Positions 44,697-56,600 of a stretch of DNA of 64,000 nt are shown piece by piece. A model generated the notes under the pieces. It searched no databases and was not told the origin of the DNA. It saw only the letters and a list, made by a program, of their open reading frames with translations. The DNA comes from Coniochaeta sp. PMI_546 (taxonomy: Eukaryota; Ascomycota; Sordariomycetes; Coniochaetales; Coniochaetaceae): NCBI GenBank assembly GCA_021432605.1, contig MU271143.1, forward strand, positions 567,277 through 631,276, written 5' to 3'. Made by a program: the position numbers and the translations under genes. Every line of letters begins with the position of its first letter. The stretch's first letter is position 1.

Positions 44697-45684
44697 CGGT
44701 GACACCCGGATGAGATAGGTGATCTATTGGATGACGGGCGTGTCATGGCCGGCCGCTGCACAGCAGCACAGCATGTGGCCATACTTCAAGGTACGCGCAA
44801 GGGAAGCACGTCGTGGTATCTTTGGGCAGTCCGTGGACCGTGTCGGGTACTGCGACCCAGACTAACAATCCGGAGAGCAAATAAGCGCAAAGATTGTCTT
44901 GTCGTTTTCTGCTTGACACTGCGGTGGTTGCATGGCGGAAGCGCGTTTTGGATTTCGGCCAGCAGCGTTGTGCCATCTGGCCTGGCTAGGCCCAATGGAC
45001 ACCGCATTGCCCCTGGTAATATTCAGTGGATATGTGCATATTCTAACCTGGTTTCTGCACCAAAGAAGGAAGCTAGTCGAGTTTTTGGTCCGATCCACAT
45101 ACCCAATTCAATTCCGTTCTTAGTTTTGCATGACCGCCTTGTAACGTCGTGGCGCCACCACCGAAAGCGGGCGGTGACCGTGTCACTGCTATCCTCGGAC
45201 ACCATTGATAAGGAAGAAAGGATAGCATCATTAACAAAGTTCGCTCCCGTTTAGACATTCCATCCAGTGCCTTGGAAGGGTCTGAGTTGGCAAATGAAGG
45301 CTCTCGGAAGCCGTACGCGAAGTCTTTGATCGCCCCTTAACTGATCGATACAGTTCGCAAAAAAAGAAACCCCGGTAAGCCTTGTCGCTTGTTGAGATAG
45401 TCCATATCGACGGTGCCCGACGTCCTGTGGTGGTCAACCCTGTGTCAAGCAACCATTTCGAAGGAAGAATATTTTGGCTTCCTCGGTCAGTGTCGTGCAG
45501 CGAGTGCCGGATGCCATGAAGGTCGGTTACGCGGGGCATGCTGCCGGGCGTAATGGTACATGCTAAGCAGAAGTCGTGCTCCCACCACAGGCGACAACTC
45601 CAAAGTAATGAAGCGCAAGTCCGACGGAAAGCGAGGAACACATTGGTACATCACCTGCCTAGCATCAAGCGCATAGAAATCGTG
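44697..45684. other. Intergenic, small-protein gene to TEN1 3' end
   Basis: Convergent 3' regions. A 175-codon frame at 44727-45254 (plus) and a 136-codon frame at 45231-45641 (minus) are without family resemblance and rich in R/S/T, as expected by chance. Confidence 0.5.
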
Positions 45685-46176
45685 TCAATGACCCTGTAAG
45701 AGCTCTTGAACAGAGAGCTGGTACTGCTGGATATCAACGGGGCCTGCCGACCAGAGAAGTAAGGCCTGAATATGAACCGTTGAGCCTTTGGCGTTCGAGC
45801 CACCCCGAGATGGAGCATTTGCAATAGATGAGACGTATCCGATCACGTTCACCCACTCGCCGATACGAGTTTGCTCTGAACCAAGCTTCTCCAGAACAAG
45901 GTGCACGTCAACCGATGCACTCACGTTGGCGTTCGGTGAACTGCAATGCTCTATTTTCAGGATCCCTGACGCCACCGAATAGGACTTAACACTGGGACAT
46001 GATTAGCTACTTGCATCTGCGTAAACACATAACATCGATTGGGCTCTGTGGCGTGCAAACACATTGATCATATACATATAGGCTTACCATCCAAGAAACC
46101 TGACTTTATCACCGATGGCTTTTGACGGTAATTCCGAGAGGAGACAGAGTTGCGATGGCAGTGGGCCGAACGACAT
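45685..46176 (-). CDS. TEN1: TEN1, telomere-capping CST subunit
   Basis: Small OB-fold subunit of the Cdc13/CTC1-Stn1-Ten1 complex that protects telomere ends and controls telomere synthesis. Exons 46176-46088 and 45991-45685 (minus), joined over a 96-nt intron, give 131 residues. The joint restores GDKVRFLGCVKSYSVASGIL, the fungal Ten1 signature, preceded by MSFGPLPSQLCLLSELPSK. The second exon contains VSASVDVHLVLEKL, GEWVNVIGYV and QALLLWSAGPVDIQQY, all typical. Length and pattern fit fungal Ten1 (about 120-160 residues). Divergently transcribed from SNF7, about 690 bp away. Confidence 0.88.
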
Positions 46177-46865
46177 GATGAACCACCACTTCCACAAGAC
46201 ATCTTTCTGCTATGGGCCTGGAAATGGTTCCAAGGCTACAGGCCGGACACAGCGGTCTGTTACCAGTCTCCGACCATATCAGAGCTTGAGTGCTCTAAGA
46301 TTTTTGCAAGTTCCTAGATGTGGTCGGGAATGCGTCTCATAACACCAAGTAAAGTTGAGGCTTCCATATTTCCCTCTTGACCATTTCTGTCGTACACTAA
46401 AATTAGTCATCAAAAACAGACAGGCACATGACTCCGCCGGCCAAACCTCGGGTGTCATCCGGGAGATACAAGATAGGCGAAGCGGGTGGAATGGCTTGCA
46501 TCATCATGCCTGAACTTCCAACAGGCGGCCATCTTGAACCTTGCGACAGTCTTGCTCATTCCACATAGCCCGACAACGCACTACGACGACGACTTCCTAG
46601 GCACCTATACTCCTCGGCGTTTGGAACCTCTCAAGATTATTACTCCTGCCTGGGCGAGGCTCTTTTCCCCAGAGCAGGCGGACGTCAACTGGTCTGTTGA
46701 CCCCACCACTATCGATCTTTATCTATCTTCTCCAAACAAGGACCGTCGTCATCCTGCGGCTGGTCACCTGCGACTCCGACCTAAAGCCCTTAAACATCTT
46801 TTCTCTTCTACCGCTCCCATCCCACGCATACCTCATCCTCGAGTTTTACGATAACTCCAAGAAAC
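46177..46865. other. Divergent intergenic region TEN1/SNF7
   Basis: Bidirectional promoter region of TEN1 (minus) and SNF7 (plus), including their leaders. The frame 46486-46854 is not protein-like. No clear cell-cycle or TATA motif was picked out. Confidence 0.5.
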
Positions 46866-47775
46866 ATGTCGGGTATTTGGGGCTGGTTTGGCGGGGGAGG
46901 TTCCCAGCGGACCAATAACGCGCCGAAGAATGCTATCCTCGGTCTGCGGGCACAGCTTGACATGCTCCAAAAAAGGGAGGCACACTTGATGAACCAAATA
47001 AATGAGCAGGATGCCATTGCTCGGAAGAATGTCAACACAAACAAGAATGGTACGTCACGCCGTCGCTGGCTGATCCCCTTCTCTGTCTACCGACGCACGC
47101 TGACTGAGCCTGTCGACATGTAGCGGCAAAGACGGCCTTAAAGCGCAAGAAGGCAAATGAACACGCTTTGGAGCAAACCTTGGGCCAGATCAGCACCCTA
47201 GAACAACAAATAAATGCGATCGAGTCGGCAAATATCAACCGCGAGACGTTGAAAGCGATGGAGAAGGCTAGCGAGGCGATGAAACAAATACACGGCAAAC
47301 TCACGGTGGAGAAAGTTGACGAGACCATGTACGTATTCTTCCCTTCCCTTGCCGTTGAGTCTAACTACAATATGGTGATGCACTTACTAAAACGTCCACC
47401 ACTTACAGGGAGAAACTCCGCGAACAGAACGCGCTCAGCGACGAAATTGTCGAAGCCATGAACAGCGTGGCTGTCGGCAACCAGGTCGACGAAGACGAGC
47501 TGGAGGATGAGCTAGAACAGATGCAGCAGGAGCAGCTCGACGAACAGATGACCAAGACAGGTACTGTTCCTGTCTCGGATGCCGTTCACAAACTGCCCGC
47601 CGCAGCGAACGGACCACGTAAGTCCATCTCAATATCTGCCATATATGCTCGGGAGTATCCCAAAACCAAGAGCACCACGCTAACTGCCTGTTCAGTCAAG
47701 GGCAAAGCACCGGCTGTCGAGGAAGACGACGAAGAGGAGGAGCTTCGGAAGCTGCAGGCGGAGATGGCCATGTAG
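46866..47775 (+). CDS. SNF7: ESCRT-III subunit SNF7/Vps32
   Basis: Main filament-forming subunit of ESCRT-III, acting in multivesicular-body sorting and membrane repair on endosomes. Four exons, 46866-47049, 47124-47328, 47409-47617 and 47696-47775, give 225 residues (yeast 240). The N-terminal amphipathic segment MSGIWGWFGG precedes the basic helix hairpin (QLDMLQKREAHLMNQI, then KRKKANEHALEQTL), and the acidic C-terminal half has EDELEDELEQMQQEQ with the terminal MIM-type helix EEELRKLQAEMAM for Vps4 and Bro1 partners. The introns are 73-80 nt. All splice joints keep the frame and restore family residues such as VDETMEKLREQNALSDEI. Confidence 0.94.
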
Positions 47776-49077
47776 ACCCTCCACATGTGACATGGCATTG
47801 TTCTGTTCTTGGCCGAAGATACGCAGACCTCTTAGGAGTTGCCCACGTTTACACGCATGTGATTTTGGCGAGATTCTCCATTGGGACGGGCCTGAATGTG
47901 GTTGCTTGTATTTGCAGTTGGATCGACGTTGCGAGGTTTCCTGGTCCTCAACAAATGCCGACCTAAGGAAGGAAGCCAACGTGGGTTGGCCGGATGTTAG
48001 GAGACATTGGTTTGTTGCTAGGTATTCCTTTTTTTTGTTTGCTATCTACGCCCTGTCGTGTGTCTCCATTTGCGTGCTTTTCCGGAGGCTGGCGCCGGCG
48101 TTTCATGGCAGTATCTACATGTGTGGTGATGAGGTCCAGGGAAGACAGCAGACTTTAGCAACTAGACAACTTATCAAGTGCTCAAACTCCCAAGCTTTTG
48201 AACGCTACCAGTCAAGCGAAGACGGAGTGCTTTTGTCATTAAAAACATGTATCGGTCTCTAGCCGTGTCGTTGTTTTTATTTTACGATAAATATGACTGG
48301 TGGATGATATGAAGAACTTGGCAGCACCTAGATCCTCAATCGTCAAATGGCAATGCAATTGTTCCAAGGCGATATTGTTCACAGCCTGTTTCGTCACCTA
48401 CTTGTTGCTGCCGGGAGAGTAGACCTCGGATCTAGAGACCAAACTGTCCCCGAAGAGAGAAGAAAGGGGTCGTACCTTCTGTTTACTAATTTCTCTTTCT
48501 GTCTTGAGGTGGGTCTTCATTTTGCAGTTGAAGAACCGAGATCAGCAACAGGGTCCCATGACTAGAGGTAGCTCCAGTCTGGCCGAGGGCCCGAGATATC
48601 TCACGGATGAATCATGGACAGCGGAACGATGAGATATCTGTTTCGAAATATTCCATGGCTGGGTCCGGCCCGAAGGTAGACAAGGTCTACGTGTATAATG
48701 GCGGTGAGCTTCTCGGACAAATGCGGTGAGTAACCACAGCAGATGCTAACCAGACTGCTATGACTATGCTATTACTGCACCTACCGTGGCGATAATATCT
48801 ATGCTTTCGAACAGTCAAGTCACCTACTACAAAACGAGTGTTATGCTTTTGATGTTTGAAGAGAGTTGTTTTCCCTCTTGAGAGAAGTTTTGCTCCGCTG
48901 CGAATCTGGATATCCGTCCTCGACTTGAACCAGCAGGACACCCGCCAGGTGTGATCCCGAACCCTTGCCAGTCCATTTTTGACGTACTTCCTTTCCGTGT
49001 TAGCGCGGTACTTCATCTGTGGGGCAGCTGCAAGCTCTTTCCTGGACCCTGAGACGAAACTAGGCGGCTTCCGAAGC
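47776..49077. other. Intergenic, SNF7 3' UTR to ORFan 3' end
   Basis: No gene recognised. The first few hundred bases are SNF7 3' UTR. Frames such as 47792-48262 plus and 48687-49016 minus have no family resemblance. Confidence 0.5.
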
Positions 49078-49735
49078 CTAACATCTAAGCTTGCCCAGCT
49101 GTCTCTTGTCCAGCTCTAACACCAGCCTCCCCGATGTAGAGCTTTCCACGATGACCTCCAGAACACGTAATGTCTCATTCCAAGTACTATGACAACTAAT
49201 AAACACATGTCTGGCCGCTCTGTATATCACTGAAATGGTATGGGCAAGTGTGGTTTTCACAAAGCAGTCATTGTCGGTAAGGCATCTGTCAAGGTCTCCG
49301 CTGTCCCAGCAGATTGCGGCCCCACGCTTTAGCTCCCAAATGGCCGCACCAGTGCAGGTTGGGTGCTGGGGGTGCCGCACCTGCCGCAGGCCATCCAGAG
49401 CGGTTGGGCCACTTTTGTGCTGCAAGGATTCTTCAAGCGAATCGACATCACTCGTCCACGTTGCACATCTCAACCACAGCATCTGCAGTTTTTTCTCTGC
49501 ATGCCGGTTACACGTTGTCTTAATCGGTGCTGTTCTCACCCCGGAGAGGCGGGGACTCCCTTTTACCAGCGCGTCTTTGGGCCTCAGTCGCCCTAACCGC
49601 CGAGAGATACTCTTGCAGCATGTGCAATTCAGGAACAGGCCGGAGAGCTGTGCTCTGGGGAGGAAAGAACCGGAGATATACATCATCTAGGCCTAATGTC
49701 ACCTCGGCTTGATGCCCCACGGCATACCATGTCAT
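49078..49735 (-). CDS. Tentative 204-residue protein of unknown function
   Basis: Not recognised. Two open frames on the minus strand, 49735-49540 and 49496-49078, can be joined by a 43-nt intron (donor GTGAG, acceptor CAG) into 204 residues. The join reads SPPLRGEKKLQMLWLRCATW and runs on into DGLRQVRHPQHPTCTGAAIW, LKRGAAICWDSGDLDRC and RAARHVFISCHSTWNETLRV. The composition looks protein-like with regular hydrophobic spacing, aromatic residues and several cysteines, better than most frames in the region, but no family was named. The 43-nt intron is short for a fungus. A decayed gene, or a chance reading with an artificial intron, remain possible. Confidence 0.4.
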
Positions 49736-50680
49736 GGCGAGCCACGAGGGTGACGGCCAACCCCAACATGGCCATGCTTCATGGTGGGAATTTGTTGTCC
49801 GTCACAATCTCAAGCCATTGAGCAGTGTTGATCTCTTTCCGCTTCCTTTTCGTTCAGCTGAGTGAGAGTGTCCATCAGGTGATCTTCCATGTATAGCGCC
49901 AGGAAAGAATAGCTAGGCGGAGCTTGCTCGTCCTTTGCTGTACTAGTACTACTGCTGTCTTGCGAGCCCTTCTCAAGGCGCATCTACTATCCAGCCTCGT
50001 CGTCTCTTTCCAGTCATATCTCATCTCTACCCTTGGCGAACCATCCATATCCATTGGTCTAACATCCCCGTTGGGCCGCTATTATATCCCCACTCGGCCC
50101 GTTGCATTGACTCTCTCGTCGTCGAGCTCTCTGTCCGGCAGGCAAGCTTGCCTCCCCCTTGTTGTCCACCCCGTCCAACCCCGTTGCGACGTGGCGCCAG
50201 TCCTCTGTCGTGGGCCAATCGATGCCGAGCACGATATTGATCACTTGCTCTTCAAAGATTTGCCTCGAACTGAATCATCTCCTTTGCGTGGGGTGTGTGT
50301 TTGTTTGGATACTCTGGATCCGTCGACGTGTGGGGATGAGTGACATGCTCGTCCTCTTTTCTTCTGCGTCTGCCCTTCTTTTCCACCGACACCCCTTCCG
50401 TCAAAACAATTCCTCGCATTACAACTCTCAAGTTTCGAAAGCAATTCCCCGACAGGACGCAAAGTAGCTGCGTTTTTTGTTTCACCTGTAATACCAAATC
50501 AGCTTCAAGCTTGAACAGCTTGTTGACTGTGTACACTCCGAATAACCTCACACCCCGATTCGTGAGATCCAATAATTCAACTTTACGATAACTCCAGGCT
50601 CCACCAGAGACCCCTTGGGTAGCCCGATTTCGTCATCCCCCAACTGAAGACTCACTTCGCACTCCGTCTCAGCACCCTGC
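49736..50680. other. Upstream region of the giant gene
   Basis: Promoter and CT-rich leader of the giant gene, lying between its start and the tentative minus-strand gene. Frames such as 49924-50343 are compositionally biased and resemble no family. No clear TATA box noted. Confidence 0.5.
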
Positions 50681-53600
50681 ATGGAGGATATTAAGTCAAG
50701 CCCTCAAGTCCACTCCGTCGAGATTCCTTCCGACCAGGCACAGACTGAGGTTCCACAAGTATGAACAACCCTAACGAGGTCCAATTCTGTCCCGCGCGGA
50801 CGTACGTTGATTATGGCCAGGTTCAGTATGCCGATTACAGCAAAGTTGCCGTCCAGGATTTCTCCAAGGTCCAGTACTTCGAACCAACGGATTCCGAAGA
50901 GGAGGAAGATATAGAAGATGGTAAGCTGAAGGCCTGATGTTGTGAACCCGAGCTCGCGAATTAACAGCGAGCACAGACGACGAGGACGAAGACGAGGATG
51001 AGGATGGAGACGAGGACAAGACTGAGAAGTCGCCCAAGGACCGCGTGAAGGAGAAGAACGAGGCGGTACCACCACCGCCTTCGTCGTCTCCCACAAGTTC
51101 GGGACCGACCGCGACAGCGAAGGACGCCAAGAAAGCGAAAAAGGCTGCCAAGAAGGCGGCCACTAAGGCTGGGAAGTCCAGTAAAGCCGGAGCGGAAGCG
51201 TCATCTGTTAAGGAAGAGTCTCAATCACCCTCTAAAGAATCGGCTTCGTCAACTAGCAAGAAAGGCGGAAAAGGCAAGAATAAGAAGGATAAGAAGAACG
51301 CCAAGGCAAAGAACGGCAAGAAGTCAACGTCAGAACCGGCACCTAAAGCAACCGAAGAACCCAAAGTCGCAGAATCAAAAGGGACAGACTCGCCTGCTCC
51401 TGCTACCGTGGTGGCTGAAGATGCTTCTGACGTGAAGGAAGCGCACGGGCCAGTTGCGCAGGAGGAAGCTCCAAAGCCGGTGGCGGCCGCTGCCCCTGAA
51501 TCTGTTCCGGTGCCAGATCCCAAGGTGGAAGAAGCGGCAGCAGACACAGTGGTTGAACCGACCACCAAACCAGCAGAAGAGAAGAGCCAACAGCCCGCCG
51601 CAGATTTGGCGCCTGCCGCTGAAGAGGAGAAGGCAAAGGATGAGCCGGTTTCTGAGCCAGCGGACGAAAAAATCCCTACGAGTAGCGAGGTTACGGTTGT
51701 AGCAGCCACCAGCGAGGTAGCTCCCGAAAGTAGCCCTGAGAAGAGCGCAGAGGCCGACGCAGAATCACCAATCGCTCAGATGACTCCGGAAGAAGCAGCT
51801 CCTGAACCAGCAAGTTCAGTAGCAGTTACCGATGTCAATGAGGAGCCAGCTGCCGGTGAGGCGACTGCAGCTTCTGCTGGAGGCCCTACAAACGCTGAGC
51901 AAAAGGAAGAACCTGAAGCTATTGGAGAGCAAGGAGCTGAATTTAGCACTGAGCCAACCGCTGAGCCAGCTTCCGAGCCTGCCACTCAACCAACTCCTGA
52001 GCCAGCTGCCGAGCCCGTCACTGAGCCAGCTGCTGAGCCAACTGATGAGCCAACCGCTGAGCCAACCAGTGAGCCAGCCGATGAGCCAGCTGCTGAGCCA
52101 GAGCCAGCCGCTGAGGCAGCCGCCGAGCCAGCCGTTGAGGCAGCCGCCGAGCCAGCTGCTGAGCCAGAGCCAGCCGCTGAGCCAGCCGTTGAGGCAGCCG
52201 CCGAGCCAGCTGTTGAGCCAGCTGCTGAGCCAACTCCTGAGCCAGCTGGCGAGCCCGTCATTGAGCCAGCAGCTGAGCCAACCGCTGAGCCAGCTTCCGA
52301 GCCAGCTGATGAACCAGCTGCTGAGCCAGCTGGCGAGCCCGTCATTGAGCCAGCAGCTGAGCCAACCGCTGAGCCAGCTTCCGAGCCAGCTGATGAACCA
52401 GCTGCTGAGCCAGAGCCAGCCGCTGAGCCAGCAGCTGAGCCAGCTGCCGAAGCGGTCGCTGAGCCAGCTGCTGAGCCGGTCGCGGAGCCGACCGTGGAGC
52501 TAACCGTGGAGCCAGCAGCAGAGCCAGCTGCTGAACCAGCCACTTCACCGATATCCCCGGAAGTTACCGAAGATCCAGTAGTTGAGGTAATCAGCAAGCA
52601 GGCACCCGACATCGTTGAAGAGTCGTCCAACATGATTGAGGTGACTGGAGACACAGCGGACATCACCCATGCAGAGCAGACCGACAGTACGCAGGCTGCG
52701 CCAGATGCTGAGACTGCATCGGAAACGACGGAGCCTGCCAATGTCAAGGCACCTGAAACTTCAGAAACTGCAAAGGATGCAGTGAAAGAACAGGAGAGCC
52801 AGGATGCTGCTCGCGAGACTGATCAGACCAGTGATGCGCCTGATGTGGATAATGAACCTCCGGTAGCTACCAGTGACGAGGCCACGGCCAGTCCAGTTGT
52901 TGAGGTACCTCTTGAACGAGCCTTGACTGGAGAGGCAGCAACAGCAGTTGCGGAAAGCGCTGACGACGCGAAGGAGAAACCCGCCAATGAACCCACTACA
53001 GTGGGCAGTGAGGAACAGCCTGCAGTCTCAGAGGTTGTCAAGGAGTCATCTGCTGGCGCCGAGGTCACTGTACAAGATGAGCCTCCAGCTGAAAGCACTG
53101 AAGAAGTGAAGATAGAGCGCACAGAAGCGGAGAAAAAAGCCTCCGTTCCGGAGGAAACTGAGGACGCCTCGACAGTTGGCGAAGATACGGAGGAGGTAAC
53201 GCCTGAGATCAACACTGCTGCAGAAGCAGCTACAGTCACTGAAAGTCCTGAGGCAGTCGCCCCTACCACCCCGAAGAACCCATCGAGTGCCGAAGAGCCT
53301 ACCAGCGAAGTGAGCAAGGAGCACGCTGGGACCAACACTGAGCCGGCAGATGCAGAGCCAGGCACCAGTGCTCCTCAGGAAGTGACTCCTGCGATTATAT
53401 CTGAGGTGGAGGCGGATCATGAAGCTACTGCTGTAGCCGCCGCCGCCGCCGCCGCTTCTGTCGCCGTCCTTGCCGCTGCTGAGGAAGAACAAGCGCCTCT
53501 ACCGGTTAAAGGTGAAACTTCCGGGGATGATGACCCGACGGTTGAGCCTTCTGAGGAGAAACTCGTCGAAGACGAGACAGTAGAAAAGAATGACAAAACA

Positions 53601-56600
53601 GCGCAGAATGATGCGGCAGAGACCAAGTCACCCAACGTTGACGAAGCCGCTCCTGCTCCTTCTGAAGCTGCGGCCCCAGTTGAAGAGGCCGCTCCGATTA
53701 AAGAAGCAACCGACGACGACGCTGAATCAGACGATGGACATGCATTTCAAGCGAAACCCACGACTGAAGAGCCACCAGCTTCGGATGAGACAACGCCTGC
53801 GGCTGTACCTATTGAGGAGACCGGCCCTGTCAAAGACACGCCTGATGGCGAAAAGCCTGGAGAGGACCTCGAAGATACCGAAGTGGGCGACTCTCATAAA
53901 GCGGACCATGCAGAAGAGGCTTCAGACAACGAAAAGGTGATCGAATCTGAAACTACTGCGGAGACACCGAGCAAAGAAGACCCTGCAAAGACCGAAGAGA
54001 CTGAATCTCAGGCAAAGTCTCTTGATGAAGAGCCGCCTGCAGCTTCAATTGCAGAGGAGGACGATACTCCTGCAGACAACACGACTGAGAACGAAGCCGT
54101 CACGGGAAAGCCAGGTGATGGAGACACACCAGCACTGGCTGAAACTGTCGAAGATAAACCCGCGGCTGACCAGGTAGAGCAGTCGTCAGATGGCAGCCCG
54201 GATCATGAGACTGCGATACAGCCGGCAGCTGCTGCCGTTGATTCTCCTACTGTTGAAGCCGCTCCTGACGGTACTTCTGTCTCTGAGGCTACAGTGAAGG
54301 ATGAAAACTCTGACAAAAGTGAGCAAGAAGGTGTTCAGCCTGAAGCAACCAAGTCGGAGTCCTCAGCAGTCGATGTTGACAAAGATGTGGCCGTTGCTAA
54401 AGGCGTGCCTGATGATACTCAACCCGTGGAGGAGACAGAAGTCAAAGCCGAACCGAATGCCGAATCAGTAACTACAGGAGAGGCTGCCAACACTGCAGTT
54501 ACTGACGACGGAGCTCCTCTTACTGATACAGAGAAGCCAGTTGAGAATGAGACACAGGAAGATGCAACCGCTTCGTCAAGTGAGCCAGAGAAGTCACAGG
54601 AACCCGTCGTCGAACCCGCCGCTCCTACTGAGACTTCTCATGTCGAGGACAGCAGCGAGCAGAATGTCCCCCCTACTCCAGCCCTTGAGCCTACCGCCGA
54701 CGACGACGTGCCTGGCACTGAGGAGGCTACCACGGAATCCGAAATTAGATCACCGCAGACCGATGGAGGAGTGACAGCTGAGAAGCCGGACGCACCAGCA
54801 ACCGAAGAGCCGGTGCCAAAGGAGGAAATAGGAACTGACGAGGATGCCGTCAAGTCTGATAAGCCTGAGGAGCAGCCGGAAGCCGAAGTCCGCGATCCCG
54901 CTCCTGCTCCCGCCATGATAGTTGTGGAAGAAGAGAAGATAGCCGAAGCCCAGCCCACATCTGAGCCGGAACAAGGACCTGTCGATGTCACGGAGCCTCC
55001 TGCAGCCGAGGCAGAGACTCTTTCCGCCGAGGACAAGGAGGTTGGCAATGAGCCCGAGGTCGCTGTTCGTGATGTCACCGAAAAGTCCACTGCGCCGGAG
55101 TCCGCCGCCGACACATTGCCCGCCGAGCCGCCGTCGCCAAAACAAGTGCGATTCGTGGATGGTCATGAGGAGATTACAGGTCCTCTGACCCGTGACGGTG
55201 GTTCAGCTCCGGAACCCGTTGCTGTTGACAACGAGGAAAAGGTTGAGTCGGAGGCGGCAGCTGAAGCTGAGGATCAGAGCAATGAGCCTGCAAGCGAGAC
55301 TGCAGATGAAGTTTCCGTGGAGCAGAAGGCCTCTGAGAGCAAGGATGCCGATGAGGTTGAAGCCGCGGTGGCTAAGGGTGCCGAGTCTGTTCAAGAGGAA
55401 GAGCCTGTCCCGGCCGAACAACCGGCCGCAATCGAGGAAGCCACGCCGGTCAAGGAAGCCGCGTCAGCCGAAGAAGCTGTGTCGGGAGAAGTTGGGTTGG
55501 CAGAGGATTCGGAAAACCCAGCATTTGCTTCCGCCGAGGAACCTGCTCTGGTGCAAGTTCCAGATGAGGCACACGACAAACCTTCTGTACCTGAGGAGGT
55601 TGAGAATGACACGTCGGCTGATGGCACCACGGTGGATCATGCTGCTGAGACGACCAAGGAAGAACCTCCAATTGAGGATAGCAAGCATGAACCGCAGGCT
55701 GCGGCCCCAGACTCTCCGGTTCTGGAAGATCTCAAGGAGGACGAGGCTCTCACTGAACCTGTTAAACCTGAGATCGAAGCTAAGGAGGATGCTCCGGTCG
55801 CCGCGGAGACACAGGAGGTGTCTTCCAAGGAAGAGACCAAGGAAGATACATCTGCTGAACCGCCTATCGCCGGGGAGGCGAAGGACAAGCCTTCGATAGA
55901 ACAACCCGTGGAGATTCCTGCTACAGAGGAATCTAAGGACGAATCCCCCGCTGATGTGATTGTGGAGACGCCGAAGGAAACGTCTGTTCCTGAGCCTGCC
56001 GCCGATGATGCAACTGAACCGCCTTCTGCCGATGAGGTCAAGGGCGACACTGCTGCCGACTCTGTAGCAGATGATATCAAGGACATAGCGGATGCGGAAG
56101 CAAGTAAAGAGGAGCGCTCTGCGGACGATAGCAAGCTCGAGCCTGCTACTGAAGAGATCCAGGACATGCCAACAATCGAGGAAGAGCCTGTAGCGGAACC
56201 TATTACGGCGGAGACTAAGACGATCAAGACAGAGGCTAAAGGTGAGGACAACCCAGCGTTGCTTAATCCCCCCGAAGATGTGGCGCAGGAGAACGGAACA
56301 GGCATTGCAGAACCGCGCGACGAGGAGTTGCACGATGTGGGTAACGACGAAACCCGGACAGTCACTAGTCCTTTACTTCATGACCAGAACCACCCTGGAG
56401 AAACACAGGACATTGAAGGAGTTGGCCATCTTCATCCTACGGAGGAACAAGAGCATGGCATCATTCTCGGCGGACATGCTTCCGAAGAAGTCGTGCTGGA
56501 GGACAAGACTCCCCCATCAGCGTCAGCACCAAGCGAGCCCCTCCTTGAAGCCTCCGATCTGTCTGCGATCGTTCAACTTGAAGATGCTCAGTCTGCGGGA

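Noticed and set aside
51986-52747. 253-codon antisense frame, Gly/Ser/Ala-rich (GSAAGS repeats), opposite the giant gene
   Set aside because: It mirrors the EPA repeat on the sense strand; the repetitive codons leave the complement open. No independent support.
55464-56333. Long minus-strand frame (289 codons) within the giant exon
   Set aside because: Cys/Leu/Arg-rich shadow of a biased sense frame, with no family resemblance.
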